Positions 58,096 through 64,000 of a stretch of DNA of 64,000 nucleotides are shown here, one piece after another. The DNA lies in assembly GCF_020782115.1 (NCBI RefSeq), contig NZ_JAJGMW010000003.1, positions 1 through 64,000 on the forward strand, read 5' to 3'. The notes beneath the pieces were generated by a model, which worked only from the letters and a program-made list of their open reading frames with translations, was not told the DNA's origin and searched no databases. This DNA is from Leeuwenhoekiella parthenopeia (GTDB taxonomy: Bacteria > Bacteroidota > Bacteroidia > Flavobacteriales > Flavobacteriaceae). The position numbers and the translations under genes were made by a program. Within the stretch, counting starts at the first letter, position 1. Each line of letters opens with the position of its first letter.

Positions 58096-59019
58096 GCCAC
58101 CCTCGCGTCGCGAACCACTCTTATCAACCCGGTAAAACCGTTCAAACAAACGCGGAATGTGTTCAGAAGCGATACCTTCACCATTGTCTGTAACCCGCAC
58201 GATAACCTTATTCTGAATCAGGTTTTCAATCGTTATTTCGGTGGTGCCGTCCTGTTTTCCGTATTTGATGGAGTTTACAATGAGGTTGGTAAGCAACTGC
58301 TGAATGCGCTCGCGATCTGCATTTACCATTACCGGTTTTAGGTCCGCCCGTTCAAAAGTTAACGTGATATTCTTTTTTGAGGCTTTCATCTCGAGGAGCT
58401 CAAAGGTGTGCTGCACGAGCTCTACCATATCAAAATATTCATAGCGCAGGTTAAGATCACCTACTTCAAGTTTGGCAATCATATCCAAATCGCTTACCAG
58501 GTAAACCAGACGCTCTACTGCAGCAGCGGCACGCTTGAGGTACTTTTTAAGAATGGTTTTATCTTTCATCGCCCCGTCAAGCAGGGTGAGAATATAACCC
58601 TGAGTGGTAAAAAGCGGGGTTTTGAGTTCGTGAGCCACGTTCCCCATAAACTCCTTCCGGTACTCCTCTCGTATTTTTAAGGATTCGATTTCCAGTTTTT
58701 TACTGGCTGCAAATCGTTCTACTTCTTTAGTCAATGTAGACATATCTGTAGTGATTTGCCCGCGTTTAAGCGTGGTCACATCAAGCAGGGAGACGTCATC
58801 GTAAATCTTTTTGACGCGTTTGTAAATAAAACGCTCAACCCGCACCTGAATTAGAAAAACAGACAAAACAAAACATACGGGGATAAAGCAGAGCAGAAAA
58901 ATCCAGTCAAATGCATCTTTTATATAGAAAAAAACGCTCACAAAGAGCGTTAGACAGACCGTTATGTACATCGATGAGAAGATCGCAAAACGGTATGATT
59001 TTTTAAAACTGGCTGCCAT
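57934..59019 (-). CDS. Sensor histidine kinase (PhoR-like)
   Basis: 361 residues: two transmembrane segments (about 10-32 and 36-56), short linker, dimerisation/phospho-acceptor domain with FMGNVAHELKTPLFTTQGYI (His about 131), and the ATPase domain with N box LLTNLIVNSIKYGKQDG, G1 RVTDNGEGIASEHIPRLFER and G2 GGSGLGLSIVKHII. There is almost no periplasmic loop, so it probably senses a membrane or partner-protein signal, as PhoR does. It is directly downstream of its response-regulator gene. Its last 162 bases overlap the end of the convergent glycosyltransferase gene. Confidence 0.93.
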   Translation of the reverse strand: MAASFKKSYRFAIFSSMYITVCLTLFVSVFFYIKDAFDWIFLLCFIPVCFVLSVFLIQVRVERFIYKRVKKIYDDVSLLDVTTLKRGQITTDMSTLTKEVERFAASKKLEIESLKIREEYRKEFMGNVAHELKTPLFTTQGYILTLLDGAMKDKTILKKYLKRAAAAVERLVYLVSDLDMIAKLEVGDLNLRYEYFDMVELVQHTFELLEMKASKKNITLTFERADLKPVMVNADRERIQQLLTNLIVNSIKYGKQDGTTEITIENLIQNKVIVRVTDNGEGIASEHIPRLFERFYRVDKSGSRREGGSGLGLSIVKHIIEAHDEKIYVESDFGVGSEFSFTLEKAEELPKKPVVDVVGGN

Positions 59020-59703
59020 TTACACTACAAATTTATAGCCTACTCCTTTAATGGTTTTAAACTTTTTGTTGCCTATTTTTTCGCGCAGCTTACGTATGTG
59101 AACGTCAATGGTTCTGCCGCCTACCACAACTTCGTTACCCCAGACCTTGTCCAGAATATCCTCGCGCTTAAACACCTTGCCGGGTTTTGAAGCCAGCAGT
59201 GAAAGCAATTCAAACTCCTTACGGGGCAAGATCATCTCTTTCTTGTCTTTGATGATTTTATATTCTTCGCGGTTGATAATGAGATCTCCAATTTTTAATG
59301 AAGCGTCAGTCTCTTCTTCCTCCTTAAGTCTGCGCAGCAAAGCTTTTACTTTACTCACTAAAACTTTAGGCTTAATAGGCTTGGTGATGTAATCATCTGC
59401 CCCGGCATCGTAGCCGGCTACCTGCGAGTAGTCTTCGCCTCGAGCAGTTAAAAAGGTAATGATGGTTTCTTCCTGACCGGGGAGCTTGCGTATTTGTTCA
59501 CAGGCTTCAATCCCATCCATCTCAGGCATCATCACGTCAAGAATGATCAAATGCGGATTGTGCTTCTTAGTCATTTTTACACCTTCTTTACCGTTTGAAG
59601 CGGTAAGCACCTGGTAACCCTCGTTGCTCAGATTGTAACCTATGATTTCCAGGATATCCGGTTCATCGTCAACGAGCAAAATCTTTATCTCTTTTTTCTT
59701 CAT
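59020..59703 (-). CDS. OmpR/PhoB-family response regulator
   Basis: 227 residues. Receiver domain (about 5-120): acidic pocket LLVDDEPDILE, phospho-acceptor Asp in LIILDVMMPEMDG (about 55), Thr in FLTARGE and Lys in DYITKPIKP. The winged-helix output domain (about 133-227) has LPRKEFELLSLLASKPGKVF and VWGNEVVVGGRTIDVHIRKL. It is cotranscribed with the kinase (no gap) and probably governs phosphate or envelope responses; the Pho assignment is by similarity only. Confidence 0.94.
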   Translation of the reverse strand: MKKKEIKILLVDDEPDILEIIGYNLSNEGYQVLTASNGKEGVKMTKKHNPHLIILDVMMPEMDGIEACEQIRKLPGQEETIITFLTARGEDYSQVAGYDAGADDYITKPIKPKVLVSKVKALLRRLKEEEETDASLKIGDLIINREEYKIIKDKKEMILPRKEFELLSLLASKPGKVFKREDILDKVWGNEVVVGGRTIDVHIRKLREKIGNKKFKTIKGVGYKFVV

Positions 59704-59817
59704 CAGTATAAAAGATTTAATGTAGCCGTAAAGATAAGTTTTAAATCGGGCTGCACGCGGCTTGTAAAATTTGGTAACATTAAAATAAAATAACAGTTTG
59801 TTTAAAAATAATAAATG

Positions 59818-59847
59818 TTCGAATGGTTTTCAATTTAAATACCTTTG
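59818..59847 (+). promoter_or_regulatory. Promoter of the LuxE-like gene
   Basis: TTCG at 59818-59821, 18 bases, then TACCTTTG at 59840-59847, a perfect TAnnTTTG match. Predicted leader of about 11 bases before the ATG at 59865. Confidence 0.6.
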
Positions 59848-59864
59848 CAGTCCTATTTTAGCCT

Positions 59865-60842
59865 ATGCTGCCCCAACGCATTTTTGACATAAAAACCCCC
59901 GCGCAATTTAATCTGGCTGCGCTTCAATCCTTCCGGTATCAATGGGAGCACAACCCGGTTTACCGTCAGTTTTGCGAGTACCTCAACATCAAACCGGACG
60001 CGATTACGCGGCCTGAAGACATTCCGTTTTTGCCCATTCAATTTTTTAAAGAATTTACCATTACAGCTTCGCCAGACCCGGTACAAACTATTTTTACCAG
60101 CAGCGGTACCACCGGCAGCATCACCAGTAAGCATCATGTGGTTGATCTCAAACTTTACGAGCAAAGTTTTCGCGAAAGCTTTAAACTGCATTACGGCGAT
60201 GTGAAAGATTTTACCATTCTCGCCCTGCTGCCTGCCTATTTGGAGCGCACCGGTTCTTCGCTTATTTATATGGTTGACCGGCTTATTCAGGACAGTAACA
60301 AACCCAATAGCGGATTTTACCTCAATAATTATGAAGCTTTAAGCGAAAAGCTAAGCGTTTTGGACGCCGCCGGCGAAAAAGTGCTGCTTATAGGCGTCTC
60401 TTTTGCCCTGCTTGATCTGGTGGAGCGGTATGACTTTAACCTGAAGCATAGCATCGTTATGGAAACCGGAGGGATGAAAGGCCGCCGGAAAGAACTCATA
60501 CGCGAAGAATTACACGCTATTTTGAAGGAAGCTTTTGGCGTAGATGCCATACACAGTGAGTACGGGATGACCGAGCTGCTTTCTCAGGGATACTCTGCCG
60601 GAAACGGGATTTTTACCCTGCCTCCCTGGATGCAGATTTATATGCGGGATACCGAAGATGCACTGCAACTGGTTGAACCCGGAAAAACCGGCGGCATTAA
60701 CGTGATCGATCTTGCCAATCACTATTCCTGCCCCTTTATCGCCACGCAGGATTTAGGCAAAAAAACAGACGACAATCACTTCGAAATTCTGGGTCGTTTT
60801 GACGCTTCAGACGTGCGCGGCTGCAATCTGATGGTGCTGTAA
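59865..60842 (+). CDS. LuxE-like acyl-protein synthetase / acyl ligase domain protein
   Basis: 325 residues. Adenylate-forming motifs: TIFTSSGTTGSITSKHHVVD (phosphate loop) and AIHSEYGMTELLSQGY (adenine-binding Y-G-M-T-E). A trailing ATQDLGKKTDDNHFEILGRF corresponds to the hinge Asp region. The mobile C-terminal ANL domain is missing, as in LuxE. LuxE activates a fatty acid and holds it as a thioester, but no luxCD-like partner lies nearby, so the role is probably activation of another acid. Stand-alone copies are common in this group. Confidence 0.83.
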   Translation: MLPQRIFDIKTPAQFNLAALQSFRYQWEHNPVYRQFCEYLNIKPDAITRPEDIPFLPIQFFKEFTITASPDPVQTIFTSSGTTGSITSKHHVVDLKLYEQSFRESFKLHYGDVKDFTILALLPAYLERTGSSLIYMVDRLIQDSNKPNSGFYLNNYEALSEKLSVLDAAGEKVLLIGVSFALLDLVERYDFNLKHSIVMETGGMKGRRKELIREELHAILKEAFGVDAIHSEYGMTELLSQGYSAGNGIFTLPPWMQIYMRDTEDALQLVEPGKTGGINVIDLANHYSCPFIATQDLGKKTDDNHFEILGRFDASDVRGCNLMVL

Positions 60843-60924
60843 AAAATTTTGAAAAATCGTGTAAGTAAAAAAGTATATAACCGACTTAATGAGTGTTCAT
60901 AATTGGTTGGTTAGTTAAGTTGGA

Positions 60925-60963
60925 AAACCCGGATGCTTTTGGTTAGGAAGCGCCGGGTTTTTT
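60925..60963 (+). terminator. Terminator after the LuxE-like gene, possibly bidirectional
   Basis: AAACCCGG/CCGGGTTT stem (60925-60932 and 60953-60960) with an inner GC/GC extension, then TTTTTT on the plus strand. The convergent Lrp gene ends 20 bases farther on. Confidence 0.85.
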
Positions 60964-60982
60964 AGTGTTTTTATTTTCGAAA

Positions 60983-61453
60983 TTACACCTGTATCTGTCT
61001 TTCTATCTGCTGATTTAGTGAAATAAAAGTTTCTGTTCGGGAAACGCCGTCAATCGCCTGAATTTTCTTGTTGAGCAGGTGCATCAAATGTTCGTTGTTT
61101 TTACACAGAATCTTGATAAAAATAGACCAGTTCCCGGTGGTGTAGTGGCATTCTATAACTTCCGGAATTTCTTCGAGTTGCTTTACTGCTTTGGGGTTGC
61201 TCACCGCGCGGTCCAGATAAATGCCGATAAACGCCATGGTGTTGTAGCCTAATATTTTGGGATCGATGATAAAACGCGAACCGGTTATGAGTTTGGCTTT
61301 TTCGAGTTTGCGCAGGCGTTGATGAATAGCCGCTCCGGAGATACCCACTTTACGGGCAATTTCCAGAATGGGCTTACGGGCATCGGTCATTAGCTCTCTC
61401 AAAATGATTTTATCAATACCGTCTATCGCGATTTCTTCGTTTACAACTTTCAT
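60983..61453 (-). CDS. Lrp/AsnC-family transcriptional regulator
   Basis: 156 residues. Winged helix at about 10-65 (IDKIILRELMTDARKPILEI, ARKVGISGAAIHQRLRKLEK) and the RAM ligand-binding domain at about 70-150 (TMAFIGIYLDRAVSNPKAVK, NWSIFIKILCKNNEHLMHLL). Lrp-type proteins sense amino acids. It lies 98 bases downstream of a saccharopine-dehydrogenase-family gene on the same strand, so control of lysine-related metabolism is a reasonable guess but unproven. Confidence 0.93.
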   Translation of the reverse strand: MKVVNEEIAIDGIDKIILRELMTDARKPILEIARKVGISGAAIHQRLRKLEKAKLITGSRFIIDPKILGYNTMAFIGIYLDRAVSNPKAVKQLEEIPEVIECHYTTGNWSIFIKILCKNNEHLMHLLNKKIQAIDGVSRTETFISLNQQIERQIQV

Positions 61454-61551
61454 CTGATAATTTTAAATTGAAATTTGAAACTAAAATAGACAATAAACCA
61501 ACTAAATAACATCTTAATGCCTAAAAACACTTCAGTCATCAAGCCAGAAAC

Positions 61552-62916
61552 TTACTGATGATGTGGATTGTAACCTAAATACGGAACCTCATATTCTTTA
61601 AAATGAATCCCGTATTGGGTGAGTTCGTCAAGAATGGGTTCGTAAACTTCGCGGTCAATAGGGAGTTGCACACCGGGTTTGGTGATTTTGCCATTTAAAA
61701 TTTTAAGCGCCGCGATCCCCACCGGTAAACCCACTGTTTTAGCCATAGCGGTATAGGTTTGATTTTCACCCTCCAAAACCATTGTGGCATCTATCTGCTT
61801 TTTCTCTCCGTTGAGTTCGTACCCAAACTTATGATACATCACGATCATATCTTTATCCTCGGGAGCGAGCGTCCACTGATCCTCGAGAATGCGCTGCAGG
61901 CATTGCGCGGGGCTCGCATTTTTCAATCCCAGCTGTTTGTGATCGTTAAACAGATCGAGTTCGAGTAATTTATCCCACAGTAAATCATCCTGGTCTATCT
62001 TCAGGCCATGTCTTAGTTTCAGCTCAACCGAATCGGTAGGCGAATACGGCAGAAAAAGATTGGTAAACTCCCTATACGACATGGTTTCGGTATCCTGAAG
62101 CCTGTAGCTGTCATCGGTCATCCCCAGTTGAACAAACAGGTTCCAGGCACGTGAGAAACCTACCCGGCGAATGGTGCCGCGGTATAAGGTCAAAATAGCA
62201 TCCAGCCCATAAATGCTTCGGTACTTGAGTGAATTGCGGTTTGCGTAGGCTTCAAACCTTCCGTAGCCTTCCACATCCAGAAATTCGGTGCGTCTAAACA
62301 GGCGATGATACGGGATGTATTTGTAGGTCCCTTCCTGAATAAATTCCGCAGCGCCACCTTGCCCGGCAAGCACTACGTTTCGCGGGTTCCAGGTAAATTT
62401 ATAATTCCACAGGTTGGTATCGCTTTGGGGAGCAACCAGACCCCCACAAAACGATTCAAAAAGCAACATCTTGCCACCTGCATCGCGTATGCGGTCTATC
62501 ACCTGCATCGCGCTCATATGGTCAATGCCCGGATCAAGGCCTATCTCATTCATAAAAACAAGGCCTTTGGCTTTTACCTCGGGATCCAAAGCCAGCATCG
62601 CATCACTTATATAGGAAGCAGTAACCATGTTTTTACCAAATTTCAGACAATCGCGGGCAACCTCAATATGCAGGACCGCGGGCAACATACTTATGACCAG
62701 ATGAGCTTCCTGAATAAACTGTTGCCGTGCTGCAGCATCGTCGATATTAAGCTCTACCGCTTTGGTGTTGGGGTGTGACGCACAAGCTTTGCGAGCCTGA
62801 TTCAAATCGAGATCGGCTACTAGCAACTGCAATTGCTCCTCCTGAGATTTACTGGAAAGGTATTTTATGAGTTGGGCCGTTGACTTTCCGGCACCGATTA
62901 TTAAGATTTTTCGCAT
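61552..62916 (-). CDS. Saccharopine dehydrogenase family protein
   Basis: 454 residues. An N-terminal Rossmann fold (ILIIGAGKSTAQLIKYLSSK, LLVADLDLNQARKACASHPN), then LVISMLPAVLHIEVARDCLK, NMVTASYISDAMLAL and NEIGLDPGIDHMSAMQVIDR are characteristic of saccharopine reductase/dehydrogenase (LYS9-like, glutamate-forming). The C-terminal half carries the substrate domain (ESFCGGLVAPQSDTNLWNYK, WNPRNVVLAGQGGA). It probably converts saccharopine and aminoadipate semialdehyde in lysine metabolism. Monocistronic. Confidence 0.9.
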   Translation of the reverse strand: MRKILIIGAGKSTAQLIKYLSSKSQEEQLQLLVADLDLNQARKACASHPNTKAVELNIDDAAARQQFIQEAHLVISMLPAVLHIEVARDCLKFGKNMVTASYISDAMLALDPEVKAKGLVFMNEIGLDPGIDHMSAMQVIDRIRDAGGKMLLFESFCGGLVAPQSDTNLWNYKFTWNPRNVVLAGQGGAAEFIQEGTYKYIPYHRLFRRTEFLDVEGYGRFEAYANRNSLKYRSIYGLDAILTLYRGTIRRVGFSRAWNLFVQLGMTDDSYRLQDTETMSYREFTNLFLPYSPTDSVELKLRHGLKIDQDDLLWDKLLELDLFNDHKQLGLKNASPAQCLQRILEDQWTLAPEDKDMIVMYHKFGYELNGEKKQIDATMVLEGENQTYTAMAKTVGLPVGIAALKILNGKITKPGVQLPIDREVYEPILDELTQYGIHFKEYEVPYLGYNPHHQ

Positions 62917-63055
62917 AGGAATGTAGTATTTTTGCCAAAGTTTAATTTACACAATTGCACTGCACAAAAAAGCTGTTTTAAAAGCATTCTATGAGGTTTT
63001 TGAAGAGATCATTTGAGCATCATATAACTGCAATTGCATTAACGTTTTGCGCAAC

Positions 63056-63442
63056 ATGAAAAAGAACATGCTCATCACCGGTGCCATTTTAGGCCTTCTT
63101 GCTGTCATTCTTGGTGCATTTGGCGCCCACGGACTAAAAGAAAGCCTGACTCCCGAAGCTCTAAACTCGTTTGAAACCGGTGTGCGCTACCAGATGTATC
63201 ACGCCCTACTCATGCTTCTTGCGGCTGCAAGCTTTTCACTACCGGAGAAAGCTTTAAAAGCACTTTTTTACCTGTTGCTGAGTGGTATTTTGCTCTTCAG
63301 CGGTTCTATCTATTTACTCACCACAAAATCACTCACCGGCATCGATATAAGCGCTGTAGCCTGGGTGACTCCCATCGGCGGAGCCTTGCTAATTGCGGGT
63401 TGGGCATTGCTCGTGCTTAACCTTATCAAATTCACAAAATAA
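63056..63442 (+). CDS. DUF423 family small membrane protein
   Basis: 128 residues from the ATG at 63056; an in-frame TTG three codons upstream is less likely. Four membrane segments are visible: MLITGAILGLLAVILGAFGA, YQMYHALLMLLAAASFSL, ALFYLLLSGILLFSGSIYLL and VAWVTPIGGALLIAGWALLV. The GAFGAHGL block followed by an F-x-T-G-V-R-Y-Q-x-Y-H-A block is the DUF423 signature. Function unknown; it is a cytoplasmic-membrane protein. It is 71 bases upstream of pckA, which has its own promoter box. Confidence 0.9.
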   Translation: MKKNMLITGAILGLLAVILGAFGAHGLKESLTPEALNSFETGVRYQMYHALLMLLAAASFSLPEKALKALFYLLLSGILLFSGSIYLLTTKSLTGIDISAVAWVTPIGGALLIAGWALLVLNLIKFTK

Positions 63443-63478
63443 TTAGTTAAAATTAGAAAATTGAATTTATTATTACCG

Positions 63479-63486
63479 TATTTTTG
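63479..63486 (+). promoter_or_regulatory. -7 promoter box of pckA
   Basis: TATTTTTG fits TAnnTTTG and predicts transcription from about 63493, giving a leader near 20 bases. An ATTG at 63460-63463 is closer than usual (15 bases) for the -33 box. Confidence 0.5.
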
Positions 63487-63513
63487 TCGCGTATTTATTA
63501 AAAATTCAATTTT

Positions 63514-64000
63514 ATGGCTTTATCTGCCCTATCTACGAAAACGATTTCGTTATCGCAATACGGAATCAAAAATGCAACAATCGCTTATCAACTGGATCCC
63601 GAAGAGCTACACGCTATTTGTGTAGAAAAGGGCGAAGGAAAGACCACCTCAACCGGTGCACTTGCGATCAATACCGGTACGTTCACCGGAAGGTCTCCAA
63701 AAGACCGGTTTATCGTAATAGATGAGCATACCCGGGACCAGGTTTGGTGGGGAGAAATCAACATCCCTTTTGATAAGACCAAATTTGAGCGCTTGCGCAG
63801 GCGCATGCTCACATACCTTTCAGACCGAAAACTTTTTGTACGTGACGCCTTTGCCTGCGCTGATACCCGTTACCGCATAGGTATTCGTGTAATCAACGAG
63901 AATGCCTGGTCTAATTTATTTGCTTATAATATGTTTCTGCGTCCTACCGATGCAGAACTCGATAACTTCAAAGAAGACTGGCTCATTCTTAATGCTCCCG
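63514..64000 (+). CDS. pckA: Phosphoenolpyruvate carboxykinase (ATP), 5' part
   Basis: Reads from ATG at 63514 to the window edge without a stop (162 codons). The translation includes GALAINTGTFTGRSPKDRFI, the Arg-bearing N-terminal motif of ATP-dependent PEP carboxykinase, then TRDQVWWGEINIPFDKTKF, KLFVRDAFACADTRYRIGIR and WSNLFAYNMFLRP, all typical of this enzyme. It converts oxaloacetate and ATP to PEP, CO2 and ADP, the first step of gluconeogenesis. The ATP- and metal-binding regions lie beyond the window. Confidence 0.95.
   Translation, partial: MALSALSTKTISLSQYGIKNATIAYQLDPEELHAICVEKGEGKTTSTGALAINTGTFTGRSPKDRFIVIDEHTRDQVWWGEINIPFDKTKFERLRRRMLTYLSDRKLFVRDAFACADTRYRIGIRVINENAWSNLFAYNMFLRPTDAELDNFKEDWLILNAP

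Noticed and set aside
1-64000. CRISPR arrays, tRNA or rRNA genes, prophage
   Set aside because: No regularly spaced identical repeats, no cloverleaf with CCA-type acceptor stems, no ribosomal RNA signatures and no phage structural genes were seen on reading both strands.

Overview
The window looks like a chromosomal segment of a marine-type member of the Flavobacteriaceae (Bacteroidota). Evidence for this is two SusC/SusD outer-membrane uptake pairs, a Bacteroidota-style ECF sigma/FecR pair, a propeller-HTH sensor, many Sec or lipoprotein signals ending in 'AQ' or 'C', TAnnTTTG promoter boxes instead of -10 boxes, and A-rich leaders without strong Shine-Dalgarno sites. The genus cannot be settled from the sequence alone.

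Layout. (1) 1-7.8 kb: an IS3-type transposase remnant at the left edge, then scattered hemicellulose-type enzymes (GH43-like, GH39, CE1-type esterase), with a HipA-like kinase/DUF3037 pair between two gene-poor stretches full of degenerate intergenic repeats. (2) 7.9-10.9 kb: a stand-alone TonB-dependent receptor and a histidine-rich small protein, separated by a MITE-like element and two operator-like dyads. (3) 10.9-21.5 kb, all minus strand: ECF sigma, FecR, SusC (with STN domain), SusD-like, calcineurin-like phosphoesterase, then a glycerophosphodiester phosphodiesterase and a VOC protein; an SdiA-regulated/phytase-esterase-like beta-propeller lies just upstream. I read this as an organophosphate scavenging locus. 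(4) 21.7-40 kb, plus strand: an MFS carrier, a membrane-spanning propeller-HTH regulator, then a nearly gap-free operon SusC, SusD, two tandem GH144-type glucanases, an esterase, a GH3 beta-glucosidase, a second esterase, a sulfatase-family enzyme and a secreted endonuclease/exonuclease/phosphatase-fold enzyme. GH144 plus GH3 points to beta-1,2-glucan; the extra esterases and phosphodiesterase-capable enzymes suggest the target may be a substituted beta-1,2-glucan such as a bacterial periplasmic or cyclic glucan. Four copies of ACATCAA sit between the regulator and SusC. (5) 40.1-64 kb: housekeeping and accessory genes, including a frameshifted aldo/keto reductase, an S9 peptidase, rpsP-rimM-trmN6 (interrupted by an AT-rich membrane-protein gene), glutaryl-CoA dehydrogenase, a DUF3050 protein, mrp-nfu, trmB, a PhoB/PhoR-like two-component pair, a LuxE-like ligase, an Lrp regulator, a saccharopine-dehydrogenase-family enzyme and the 5' part of pckA.

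I saw no tRNA, rRNA, CRISPR array or prophage. The points I would look at first are the putative substituted beta-1,2-glucan locus with its repeated heptamer, the dispersed hairpin repeat family, the dyads around the TonB receptor, the candidate small RNA near 40.1 kb, and the AT-rich gene inside the rimM-trmN6 operon.
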